Source: an uncultured Treponema sp.
GTDB taxonomy: Bacteria; Spirochaetota; Spirochaetia; Treponematales; Treponemataceae
NCBI GenBank assembly: GCA_949300145.1
Contig: CASGDA010000014.1
Span: forward strand, 1-40,476
Direction: 5' to 3'
Length of the DNA: 40,476 nt
Shown here: positions 33,693 to 40,476 of the stretch, one piece after another
How positions within the stretch are numbered: the stretch's first letter is position 1
Layout: every line of letters starts with the position of its first letter
Notes under the pieces: generated by a model
The model's input: only the letters and a program-made list of their open reading frames with translations
What the model was told of the DNA's origin: nothing
Database searches by the model: none
Program-made: the position numbers and the translations under genes

Positions 33693-34664
33693 TCATTCGG
33701 CGGACAGCGCCCGGTACGCTTCCTGCGGAAGCATATCCAGCCATTCCACAGCCCTTTGATTCAGGTTAGCGTTCGCGGCGATATGGGCGAACGGAGAGTC
33801 CGCGGCGGCACCATGCCAATGAACGACTCCGGGAGGACAGATAGCCACATCGCCAGGGAGCATCACCTGAACTTCCTGCCCTTCAATCTGGTGGTAGCCG
33901 ATTCCGTCGGTGGCAATCAGAACCTGACCGCCCTCGTGACGGTGCCAGCGGTTGATTACACCGGGTTCAAAAACCACATAGTGCAGGCCGGGAGAACCGG
34001 CGGCATTCCCGTCCCCGGCCAAATCCGAAAGATAAACCGTCCCGCTGAAATTGACGGATTCCGACGCCTGCCCTTTGGGGAACATAAAGCCGTCGTCCCC
34101 GGGTTTGCGGCCGGGGAACTCCTCCTGCTCCAGCGCGGCGTATTCTTCGTCGCTCACATGCTGAACCGGCCCGTCATCATGCGCGCCCGTATATCCGGCG
34201 TCATAAATCACCATCTGCGAGAACCAGCTGTCGGGCGCGGCGCCGTGCCAATGCCTCGCTCCGGCGGGAATCTGCACGACATCACCCTCCCGAAGAATCC
34301 AGGCTTTTTTGCCCTCCTCCTGGTAATAGCCGACGCCGCCCGTCACCATGACGATCATGCCGCCGTGACGGTGCCATGCGCTGCGCGCCCCGGGCTCAAA
34401 CACAATGTTGTTTGTCTGCGGAAAATCATATGTGCCGTCGGCGACTATCATGTCCTCACGGTACACGGTGCCGATGAAGGACGGGGAGCTGATGTCCCTC
34501 CCAACGGGGAATTCAATCTCCTCTTTCGCAAAGATTCTTCCTCCCCCGGAAACAGAGGTCTCCCCCGGCACACCCTGCGGAACCTGCTTTGAGCTTGCAC
34601 AGGAAAAAAGAAGCGGCAGCGACAATACAGCGGAAATGCGTTTCAGCGTATTCTTCATGTTCAT
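33693..34664 (-). CDS. Bicupin lipoprotein
   Basis: The 323-residue protein has a lipoprotein signal ending LLFSC with C22 as the lipidated residue. Two related cupin domains follow (about 75-170 and 210-305), each with a WHRH...HWHGAA arrangement: WHRHGGMIVMVTGG and RHWHG in the first, WHRHEGGQVLI and VHWHG in the second. Both keep His residues suitable for a metal. Part of the family resembles cupins associated with carboxymuconolactone decarboxylases, but the reaction cannot be named. Membrane-anchored bicupins are unusual. GGAGG lies six bases before the ATG, and a separate promoter lies upstream. Confidence 0.85.
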   Translation of the reverse strand: MNMKNTLKRISAVLSLPLLFSCASSKQVPQGVPGETSVSGGGRIFAKEEIEFPVGRDISSPSFIGTVYREDMIVADGTYDFPQTNNIVFEPGARSAWHRHGGMIVMVTGGVGYYQEEGKKAWILREGDVVQIPAGARHWHGAAPDSWFSQMVIYDAGYTGAHDDGPVQHVSDEEYAALEQEEFPGRKPGDDGFMFPKGQASESVNFSGTVYLSDLAGDGNAAGSPGLHYVVFEPGVINRWHRHEGGQVLIATDGIGYHQIEGQEVQVMLPGDVAICPPGVVHWHGAAADSPFAHIAANANLNQRAVEWLDMLPQEAYRALSAE

Positions 34665-34707
34665 TTTATACCTCCGAACAATGGTTTACCATGAAATATA
34701 TTTGAAT

Positions 34708-34736
34708 CATAAAGCCGGGAGTAACCACCGGGTCAA
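34708..34736 (-). promoter_or_regulatory. Promoter of bicupin lipoprotein gene
   Basis: TTGACC (34736-34731) and TTTATG (34713-34708) are 17 bases apart on the minus strand, leaving a leader of about 38 bases with a good Shine-Dalgarno sequence. Confidence 0.5.
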
Positions 34737-34786
34737 GAACTTACGCTCTTTTTCCGCATTTTTTTCAATTTTTCAAGGAAGCGGCG

Positions 34787-34816
34787 CAAAAAAAAGCCGC
34801 CGTTAAACGGCGGCTT
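34787..34816 (-). terminator. Intrinsic terminator of hsp20
   Basis: On the minus strand AAGCCGCCG and CGGCGGCTT form a 9-bp stem with a 5-base loop (34816-34794), followed by a T-run (34795-34788). It follows the hsp20 stop by about 18 bases. Confidence 0.93.
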
Positions 34817-34834
34817 CAGGCTCTTTATGGAAAA

Positions 34835-35275
34835 TTAAGTCGTTTTGATTTCAATCATCTTCGGCTGGTTTTCCGGACGGCGCGGGATGTTGATTTCCAG
34901 AATACCGTCTTTGAACGAAGCCTGCACAGCGTCGGGATTGATGTCGGCGGGAAGAGTGAACTTCCTGCTGAAAGACGTCATCCTGCGCTCCCTGATGAGA
35001 TACTCGCCGGCTTTGTTGTCTTTGCCTTCGGCTTTTTTCTCGACACTGTCCTCGTGCCTGGAAGAAATCGAAAGGATACGGTCCTTCAGGCTGATTTCAA
35101 CGTCCTTGTCTTTGTAGCCGGGAAGCTCCATTTCCATAATGTACGCATTCTCGGTTTCCTTCACGTCAACGCGGGGCGCCGAAGCGGTTGTCGCGGGAAC
35201 CAAAAAGTTCATGCCGCGGTCGAATGCATCGAAAATGTCCGAAAAAGCAGGGTTAAAAAGGCTTAATGAGTTCAT
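34835..35275 (-). CDS. Small heat-shock protein, Hsp20/alpha-crystallin family
   Basis: The 146-residue holdase has an alpha-crystallin domain at about residues 35-135 with the family signature ASFKDGILEINIP, and a C-terminal IEI motif (IxI type) that mediates oligomer assembly. It binds unfolding proteins and passes them to ClpB/DnaK; clpB is 27 kb away in this window. AAGGAGG is placed six bases before the ATG at 35275. A perfect inverted repeat lies about 35-55 bases upstream of the start and may be the heat-shock or operator site. It ends at a strong terminator. Confidence 0.95.
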   Translation of the reverse strand: MNSLSLFNPAFSDIFDAFDRGMNFLVPATTASAPRVDVKETENAYIMEMELPGYKDKDVEISLKDRILSISSRHEDSVEKKAEGKDNKAGEYLIRERRMTSFSRKFTLPADINPDAVQASFKDGILEINIPRRPENQPKMIEIKTT

Positions 35276-35311
35276 AGTGAACCTCCTTAAATAAAGTTTT
35301 GCAGTTTTATA

Positions 35312-35330
35312 ATTCCGGTCAAACCGGAAT
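35312..35330. repeat. Perfect 8-bp inverted repeat upstream of hsp20 (candidate operator)
   Basis: ATTCCGGT (35312-35319) and ACCGGAAT (35323-35330) flank a 3-base centre. On the minus strand TATAAA follows directly and could be a -10, so a bound protein would cover the promoter. It is not a CIRCE element. Confidence 0.6.
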
Positions 35331-35719
35331 CTTGCAGCCTGAGTTTCTTCTCAAACTACACTTATATATTAGCAATAAACATGCCAACTTTCATATTTTT
35401 TTTCACCAATATATATATTTTTTTCGTATTTATTTATAACATAAAGATTTAGAGATGAAGAAAAAAAAATCATCCGGCGTGCGCAGGTTTTTATCCGGAG
35501 GCGGAAATTTTAAAACACAAGGGGAAAAAACCATCATTTTGACAGGGTGAAAAGAATTAAACCCGGTAAAAAGGGTCTTTCTTTCCGCTTTCTGTCAAAA
35601 TGACACAATAAATAGTATTATTTTGACACACATTCATTACAAAATACAAAACCGCAGGGGGTTTTCTTCAGGCACCGGGACAAACAGTATCATTCTGACT
35701 CATGTATGCAAAGGAATTT
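35331..35719. other. Gene-free AT-rich stretch with inverted repeats
   Basis: This is the rest of the 444-base gap between hsp20 and the ROK gene. I find no credible reading frame with a ribosome binding site. It contains several copies of ATTTTGACA or its complement (35537, 35593, 35620, with an imperfect copy CATTCTGACT at 35690), which form large hairpins described separately. It may hold an untranslated leader, a small RNA or regulator sites. Confidence 0.6.
35535..35628. repeat. Nested, mutually exclusive inverted repeats (TTTTGACA family)
   Basis: CATTTTGACAG (35535-35545) is the exact complement of CTGTCAAAATG (35592-35602); an inner ACCC/GGGT pair lies between them. The middle arm also pairs with ATTTTGACA (35620-35628). 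Each copy contains TTGACA, a -35-like hexamer. Confidence 0.7.
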
Positions 35720-36886
35720 TCACAGGATACGCTCAAAAAGGCTGTATCCCACAAGGTCACCGGAGAAACCCGTCACATCGGGGACGGAAAAAAGTTTCCC
35801 GGCAAAAAAGCCGGCGGCCCCCCGCGCCACGGAAAAAACTCCCTCGGAGGAGAAATCTATCAGGATGTCTTTCGGCAGGTCATAAAGGCGGTTTTCTGCC
35901 ACGGCATTCTCAAGAAGCTCCTTCAGATTTCCACGGTACTGCGGAATATCGCCGGTAAAAATAATTTTGGTGAAATCAAAGCAGTTTACAAGGAAGGCCA
36001 GATTCCTGGACAATTCTCCGTAAACGGTTTCCAGCCGGCCGGCATCCTGCGGCAGAGAAAGCAGCTCTTCGGGGGTGAAGCTGAACTGGGTAAGCTTGGG
36101 AGGCTTCATTACGAATGAACGGAATTCACCTGCGGTAAAATGATCGCCGTAATGGACCCGCTCGCCGACGGCAAAACCGAGGCCGACGGCGAAACCGCCC
36201 GCATTCCCGGCGCCCGGAGCCTTTCCCCGGTTGAACTCGCCGAGGACGGCAATAAAATTGCGGTTGCGGCTTTCAGGGTTAAAGGCAAGCTCCCCCCAGC
36301 AGCAGCAGTTGGCGTCGTTTTCAATGCAGATGAAATTCCCGCACTTTTCCGCGAGGGTTTCCCGAAGATTGAAGGGCTCCGTAACGGACAGGGGGGCCGA
36401 GCGGACCACCACGCCTTTATGCGGGTCTACTATGCCCGGAACAGCGATGCCTATCCCAAGCAGTTTGAGTTTTTCAGCTGAAACAAAATCCTTAGCCCTG
36501 CCGACAGCGGAAAGAATCAGGGAAGGAAGGGTGCCGGGATTAACGTCACATGAAACCGGTTCAGAAAATGAATGCAGTATCTTCCCGGACAACGACACCA
36601 CAACGGCGGAACACTTTATGTTCTGGATTTCGAGGCCTATGATGACCCCGAAATCCTCATCCACCACAAGGCTTATCTGTTTACGCCCCACACCCTTCTT
36701 CAACGCATTTTTGCCGGAGGTTTTTATGATGCCCTTTTCCAGCAGGTTCTGGACAATCTTCGTCACGGTGGATCTGTCCAATCCCAAATCCTCCGCAATC
36801 TGTATGCGGCTTATCTTAGGGTTAAGCCGCACAGACCTGAGGACACGTGAATTATTGATTGTCTGGAGCCTGTTTGCATCCGGCAT
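35720..36886 (-). CDS. ROK-family transcriptional repressor (NagC/XylR type)
   Basis: The 388-residue protein has an N-terminal winged helix (about 10-75; recognition helix LDRSTVTKIVQNLL at 36-49) and a ROK sugar-binding domain (78-388). The ATP-binding loop is lost (FGVIIGLEIQNI instead of DxGGT), as in ROK repressors rather than kinases. Catalytic-type D191 of IENDAN is kept, followed by an unusual Cys triplet (194-196). The zinc motif of typical ROK proteins near TAGEF (251-255) is missing. The ATG at 36886 lies one base after the glyS stop, so it is translated by coupling. The sugar ligand is unknown. Confidence 0.9.
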   Translation of the reverse strand: MPDANRLQTINNSRVLRSVRLNPKISRIQIAEDLGLDRSTVTKIVQNLLEKGIIKTSGKNALKKGVGRKQISLVVDEDFGVIIGLEIQNIKCSAVVVSLSGKILHSFSEPVSCDVNPGTLPSLILSAVGRAKDFVSAEKLKLLGIGIAVPGIVDPHKGVVVRSAPLSVTEPFNLRETLAEKCGNFICIENDANCCCWGELAFNPESRNRNFIAVLGEFNRGKAPGAGNAGGFAVGLGFAVGERVHYGDHFTAGEFRSFVMKPPKLTQFSFTPEELLSLPQDAGRLETVYGELSRNLAFLVNCFDFTKIIFTGDIPQYRGNLKELLENAVAENRLYDLPKDILIDFSSEGVFSVARGAAGFFAGKLFSVPDVTGFSGDLVGYSLFERIL

Positions 36887-36887
36887 A

Positions 36888-38246
36888 TCATGTCCGTTTA
36901 TAGGATTTTATTTCCTCACGTATACGGGCGGCTATTTCAGACCGGTGGATGCGGACCTGCTCCATTGAATCGCGGAACCGCAGGGTTACGGAACCGTCTT
37001 CCTTTGAGTCATAATCCACGGTGATGCAGAAAGGAGTTCCGACTTCATCCTGGCGGCGGTACCGCTTGCCGATTGCGCCGGACTGGTCATAGTCGGTTAC
37101 AAAATCCTCTTTAAGCTCATTCTGAATTTCCCGTGCAAGCTCCGCAAGTCCGTCCTTCTTCATGAGGGGAAGGACAGCCACGGTAACAGGCGCTATCGAC
37201 GGATGGAAATGAAGCACAGTGCGGTAATCCTCGGCGGCGCCGTCCCCGGCGATATTCTGCTCCTCATACGCGTCGCAGAGGAACATGAGCACATTGCGGG
37301 TCAATCCTGCGGAAGTCTCGATGATGAACGGAATGTATTTATCAGCCCCGTTATCCTGGTCAATGTACTGCATGTCCTTGCCGGAATATTCCGTGTGGCG
37401 GGAAAGGTCGTAATCGGTGCGGTTGTGGATTCCCTCAAGTTCGCTGAATCCCATCGGGAATTCGTACTCGATGTCGTAGGCGTCCTTCGCGTAATGCGCG
37501 AGCTTCTCGTGGTGATACCAGCGCATCTTGTCCATGCGGACGCCGTACTTTTTATAGAATTCCCAGCGCTGTCCGCGCCAATATTCGAACCATTTTTCAT
37601 CTTCGCCGGGCTTCACAAAAAACTGCATCTCCATCTGCTCGAACTCACAGGTACGGAAAATGAAGTTTTTCGTGACGATTTCATTGCGGAAAGCCTTTCC
37701 GACCTGCGCGATGCCGAACGGAATTTTCATCCTGTTTGACTGGATGATATTCTTGTAGTTCACATAAATGCCCTGGGCTGTTTCGGGACGGAGATAGACA
37801 ACGCTGGCCGTATCCTCAGCGGGGCCGATATGGGTTTTGAACATCAGATTGAAGGCGCGCGGCTCGGTGAGCTCTCCGCCACAGGCGGGGCACTTTTTCG
37901 CCGCGAGGGCTTCCTGATCCATCGTGTCGGCTCGGTAGCGCATTTTGCACTGCTTGCAGTCAACAAGCGGATCGGAAAAGTTCGCCACGTGGCCGGAAGC
38001 CTCCCAGACACGGGGGTGCATAAGGATCGCCGCGTCAAGGCCGACAATATTGTCATGCAGCTGCGTCATCTCCTTCCACCACGCATTCTGGATGTTCTTC
38101 TTCAGCTCGATTCCCAGGGGACCGTAATCCCAAGCGCCGGACTGGCCGCCGTATATTTCCGATGACTGAAAAACAAAACCGCGCCTTTTGCAGAGACTCA
38201 CGATTTTTTCCATTGTTACTTCATGACTTTCCATTTTATCCACCAT
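36888..38246 (-). CDS. glyS: Glycyl-tRNA synthetase, homodimeric class II type
   Basis: The 452-residue enzyme charges tRNA-Gly. It is the single-chain dimeric form: class II motif 1 region near AWDYGPLGIELKKNIQ (32-47), motif 2 FRNEIVTKNFIFRTCEFEQMEM and motif 3 near GLTRNVLMF, plus a zinc-type CxxC...CxxC insertion (CKQC and CPAC). The C-terminal anticodon-binding domain spans about 350-452. ATG at 38246 or ATG at 38234 (with GGTGG five bases upstream) may be used. TTGTAT-17-GATTAT about 60 bases upstream can serve as promoter. It precedes the ROK gene with a one-base gap. Confidence 0.97.
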   Translation of the reverse strand: MVDKMESHEVTMEKIVSLCKRRGFVFQSSEIYGGQSGAWDYGPLGIELKKNIQNAWWKEMTQLHDNIVGLDAAILMHPRVWEASGHVANFSDPLVDCKQCKMRYRADTMDQEALAAKKCPACGGELTEPRAFNLMFKTHIGPAEDTASVVYLRPETAQGIYVNYKNIIQSNRMKIPFGIAQVGKAFRNEIVTKNFIFRTCEFEQMEMQFFVKPGEDEKWFEYWRGQRWEFYKKYGVRMDKMRWYHHEKLAHYAKDAYDIEYEFPMGFSELEGIHNRTDYDLSRHTEYSGKDMQYIDQDNGADKYIPFIIETSAGLTRNVLMFLCDAYEEQNIAGDGAAEDYRTVLHFHPSIAPVTVAVLPLMKKDGLAELAREIQNELKEDFVTDYDQSGAIGKRYRRQDEVGTPFCITVDYDSKEDGSVTLRFRDSMEQVRIHRSEIAARIREEIKSYKRT

Positions 38247-38341
38247 CCCTTATTTATTCTGCAATCCGGGTTATGTTATACATAATCCGCTTTTTATTCT
38301 ATATATACAATACAGCCGGCACACCGCCACCGCCCGGCATA

Positions 38342-39964
38342 TCATTTACCGGACAAAGCTGAAACGGCTTTTTCAACACGGGCAAGGGCTTTTTCAACCC
38401 CAAGAGCCCGGATGGAACCTATCAGGGGCGGAGAAACCTTTGATCCGGTAACCGCCAGACGGATGGGCATCATAAAATCACCCAGCTTCACACCGGCTTC
38501 ATCAGCAGCCTTGCGGGCGGCCTCCTCCCCTTCCTCATCCGAAAGAGAGGGGACAGCCTTTATAAAGTCCACGGCCCGGCCGAGCACGGCCAGAACTTTT
38601 CCGGCATCAAGCCGCTTGGTTACAAACATTTCCAGAGGAGGAACAGCCGGCTCCACAAACAGGAAACGGACCATTTCCGCCGCGTCGGACAGGAAATGCA
38701 GCCTCTCTTTTATCAGAGGCATAAGACCGGAAAGCATCTCGCGGATCCGGCTGTCGGAAAAACCGCCGGCTGACTTGGCCGGAGCAAGGCCGAAAGCACC
38801 GGAGGAAAGGGTTTCCGGGGAAGCGGGGGCGAGGGATCCGTCATCCTTCATCATAATCCCTGAAACAGCCGGACCTGTTTTCGGAAGGGGATGCTCCTCA
38901 CTTCCCGCGATTTCCAGGGCGGCGTCGCCGGTACCGGTGATGAACGGCAGGACGGCGTCCAGAAGTTCGCTGTCGGACATCATGCGTATATACTGCCCGT
39001 TGAACCATTCCAATTTCTTGTAATCAAATACGGCGCCGGATTTATTCAGATGCTCAATCCGGAACAGGGATTCCATATCCGCCAGCGAATACAAATCCCG
39101 GCCGTCTTCATACGAACAGCCCAGCATACCCACATAATTGACCACAGCCTGCGGCACATAACCCCGTGCGCGGAATTCGTCCACGCTGGTGGCGCCGTGC
39201 CGCTTGGAAAGTTTCTGGCCGTCCGCGCCGTTTACCATCGGCAGATGGCAGAAACACGGCGGCTCCCACCCGAAAGCCTGGTAAATCAGGATGTGCAGCG
39301 GAGTGGAGGGAATCCATTCCTGGGCGCGCATGACATGGGTTATTTTCATGAAATGGTCGTCCACCACATTCGCCAGATGGTAAGTCGGGAAACCGTCACT
39401 TTTCAACAAAACAGGATCCGGATTAACGTCTTCATTCTTCCACTCGATGTCACCCAGAAGCATATCAGTAAAGCGTGTCGCCCCGTCCATCGGAACCTTC
39501 AGCCTGATTACATAGGGCTTCCCCTCCGCAAGAGCCGCGTCAACCTCCTCTTTTGTCAAATGACGGCAGTGGCGGTCATAACCGGGGGCCATTTTGTTCA
39601 TGGTCTGCACCTTGCGGATACGTTCCAGACGCTCGGAATCACAGAAACAATAGTAAGCGTTCCCTTTTTCCACCAGCTTCAGGGCATATTCCCTGTACAG
39701 GTCGAAGCGCTCGGACTGAATGTAAGGCCCGAAATCACCTCCTTTCGGGCCGCCCTCATCCCAGTCAATGCCGAGCCATTCCATTGTATCGAAGAGATTT
39801 TTCACGTAAAGTTCGTCATAACGGGTTCGGTCTGTATCTTCAAGCCTGAGAATAAATTTACCGCCGCAGGAACGCGCAAAAAGGTAGTTGAAAAGAGCGG
39901 TTCTTACACCGCCGATATGTTGTTTCCCCGTAGGAGACGGGGCATAACGCACACGGACTTCCAT
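38342..39964 (-). CDS. gltX: Glutamyl-tRNA synthetase
   Basis: The 540-residue class I synthetase charges tRNA-Glu (and perhaps tRNA-Gln). The HIGH-type motif is HIGG at 16-19 in SPTGKQHIGG, and the KMSKS-type motif is KLSKRHGA. The C-terminal third is less typical, with a Pro/Ala/Gly-rich stretch (about 355-400) between the Rossmann core and the anticodon-binding helices. AAGGA lies about 12 bases before the ATG. It follows the tRNA-Cys terminator, so some transcription may be read-through and some from its own weak promoter. Confidence 0.97.
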   Translation of the reverse strand: MEVRVRYAPSPTGKQHIGGVRTALFNYLFARSCGGKFILRLEDTDRTRYDELYVKNLFDTMEWLGIDWDEGGPKGGDFGPYIQSERFDLYREYALKLVEKGNAYYCFCDSERLERIRKVQTMNKMAPGYDRHCRHLTKEEVDAALAEGKPYVIRLKVPMDGATRFTDMLLGDIEWKNEDVNPDPVLLKSDGFPTYHLANVVDDHFMKITHVMRAQEWIPSTPLHILIYQAFGWEPPCFCHLPMVNGADGQKLSKRHGATSVDEFRARGYVPQAVVNYVGMLGCSYEDGRDLYSLADMESLFRIEHLNKSGAVFDYKKLEWFNGQYIRMMSDSELLDAVLPFITGTGDAALEIAGSEEHPLPKTGPAVSGIMMKDDGSLAPASPETLSSGAFGLAPAKSAGGFSDSRIREMLSGLMPLIKERLHFLSDAAEMVRFLFVEPAVPPLEMFVTKRLDAGKVLAVLGRAVDFIKAVPSLSDEEGEEAARKAADEAGVKLGDFMMPIRLAVTGSKVSPPLIGSIRALGVEKALARVEKAVSALSGK

Positions 39965-39995
39965 TAAAAGAATCCATCCTTAAAAATAAATTTTC

Positions 39996-40028
39996 AAAAA
40001 AAAGAGTATCCGGAAGACCCAGATACTC
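39996..40028 (-). terminator. Intrinsic terminator after tRNA-Cys
   Basis: GAGTATC (40028-40022) and GATACTC (40010-40004) pair around an 11-base loop on the minus strand, followed by eight T (40003-39996). Confidence 0.88.
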
Positions 40029-40035
40029 CATACAG

Positions 40036-40106
40036 AGGCGCCAGTCAGAATCGAACTGACGATAAAGGTTTTGCAGACCTGCCCCTTACCACTTGGGTAT
40101 GGCGCC
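40036..40106 (-). tRNA. tRNA-Cys (GCA anticodon)
   Basis: The 71-base gene has acceptor GGCGCCA (40106-40100) pairing with TGGCGCC (40043-40037), discriminator T at 40036, T-arm GTTCGATTC, and anticodon GCA (plus-strand TGC at 40072-40074). Discriminator U is the known identity element of tRNA-Cys. The 3' CCA is not encoded. Confidence 0.97.
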
Positions 40107-40116
40107 ATGGTTCCTA

Positions 40117-40145
40117 ACTCTATCAGGTTTTATTTTTTTTTTCAA
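40117..40145 (-). promoter_or_regulatory. tRNA-Cys promoter
   Basis: TTGAAA (40145-40140) and TAGAGT (40122-40117) are 17 bases apart on the minus strand, with an A-rich spacer. The -10 lies 10 bases before the mature tRNA 5' end. Confidence 0.7.
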
Positions 40146-40218
40146 GGGGGTAAATGCACTCCCGCCGGTTCAATTTACAGCGGCTGCCGCCGTCCAATAC
40201 CGCCCGGCGCCTCGACTT

Positions 40219-40476
40219 TCAGCATTCCTTCCCCGGCTCCTCGTCCGCAAGCCGCCGCACCCGCTCCAGTGAAAGCCCCGTCAGCCGCGCCGTCTGCTCC
40301 ACAGGGAAGCCTTCCGCCAGCATACTCCTGGCAACCTGTTCCGCTCCGATGGCTATGCCGCGCTCTTCCCCGATGGCGATACCTTCATCCCTGCCTACGG
40401 CAACGCCCTCGTCAAAGCCGATGGCGATGCCCTCCTGCCTCTCCTCCTGCTTTATCATCTCAAGCGTCATATACTC
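40219..40476 (-). CDS. C-terminal part of Rpn-family putative transposase/nuclease (partial)
   Basis: The frame is open to the right edge (GAG TAT precede the ATG at 40470), so the 5' part is outside the window. The visible about 85 residues show the C-terminal pattern of Rpn/YhgA-type PD-(D/E)XK proteins: MIKQEERQEG, then an eight-residue repeat (EGIAIGFD, EGVAVGRD, EGIAIGEE, RGIAIGAE), then a short domain (SMLAEGFPVEQTARLTGLSLERVRRLAD) with helix-turn-helix character. These proteins are common in treponemes in many copies. The nuclease core is not visible here, so activity cannot be judged. Confidence 0.75.
   Translation of the reverse strand, partial: EYMTLEMIKQEERQEGIAIGFDEGVAVGRDEGIAIGEERGIAIGAEQVARSMLAEGFPVEQTARLTGLSLERVRRLADEEPGKEC

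Noticed and set aside
33408..34592. Long open frame (394 codons) on the plus strand
   Set aside because: It lies opposite the bicupin and YhhQ-type genes, both of which have clear motifs, signal or membrane segments and start signals; the antisense frame is a by-product of their codon pattern.
32870..34664. Recently acquired island suggested by a GC-richer look
   Set aside because: The YhhQ and bicupin genes look somewhat more GC-rich than neighbours, but there are no flanking repeats, integrase or tRNA junctions, and the difference was not computed.
38247..38341. T-box or other riboswitch upstream of glyS
   Set aside because: The 95-base gap has no T-box sequence or terminator/antiterminator pair; only promoter-like boxes and a weak GC stem are seen.
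38891..39967. Long open frame (358 codons) on the plus strand
   Set aside because: It is antisense to gltX, whose motifs and length are complete; no ribosome binding site or recognisable domain is seen.
40219..40476. Short tandem repeats as a CRISPR array
   Set aside because: The repetition is at protein level (eight-residue units in a coding frame) with no regular spacers.

Overview
The window looks like a chromosomal segment of a spirochete of the Treponema group. The evidence is a second, divergent FliG of the spirochete FliG1 type (11477-12565), a tmRNA whose tag reads AENNDSYALAA (close to the treponeme tags I recall), cell-surface polysaccharide-degrading enzymes, a dense set of cyclic-di-GMP genes, and a moderate GC content. 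Species cannot be assigned from the sequence alone. No phage, CRISPR array or complete mobile element is present; only the end of an insertion sequence lies at the left edge, and the 3' part of an Rpn-type gene at the right edge.

Layout. 1-382: IS end next to what may be the remnant of a small membrane-protein gene. 396-3583 (minus): GH13 amylase lipoprotein, REC-HD-GYP response regulator and Hpt protein in one tight operon, divergent from a secreted GH5 glucanase (3696-5453). 5519-12565 (minus): fliG1, an M16C metalloprotease, a 66-residue unknown and clpB. 12656-15058 (plus): ArsR/SmtB metal sensor and its Zn/Cd/Pb P-type ATPase. 15192-18537: an EAL-CBS-PP2C signalling protein convergent with a GGDEF diguanylate cyclase (their stop codons overlap), then a small membrane protein. 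18608-21061: pyridoxal kinase divergent from a MocR/PdxR-type regulator. 21134-21484: tmRNA. 21620-24789: guaA and purA, the two branches from IMP, convergent. 24911-31111 (minus): dTDP-rhamnose genes rfbA-C-D-B, then manC and a WecA-type glycosyl-phosphate transferase. 31177-35275 (minus): parAB, a YhhQ/VUT transporter, a bicupin lipoprotein and Hsp20. 35276-35719 is a 444-base gene-free stretch rich in inverted repeats. 35720-40106 (minus): ROK repressor translationally abutting glyS, then gltX and tRNA-Cys.

The most interesting general signal is translational. Many first genes of transcription units (amylase, fliG1, arsR, the 106-aa membrane protein, the MocR regulator, guaA, manC, yhhQ, probably clpB) have a sigma70-like -10 box only 5-7 bases before the start codon and no Shine-Dalgarno sequence, so their mRNAs should be leaderless. 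Most operon-internal genes, and several with longer leaders, have good Shine-Dalgarno sequences. Several annotated-looking upstream starts are corrected on this basis.

The second strong signal is the cyclic-di-GMP network: an active-looking HD-GYP phosphodiesterase, an active-looking GGDEF with an I-site and a four-cysteine sensor region, and an EAL domain with lost catalytic residues fused to CBS and a SpoIIE-type phosphatase. This suggests a c-di-GMP-responsive phosphatase. All functions here are inferred from sequence motifs; no searches were run.
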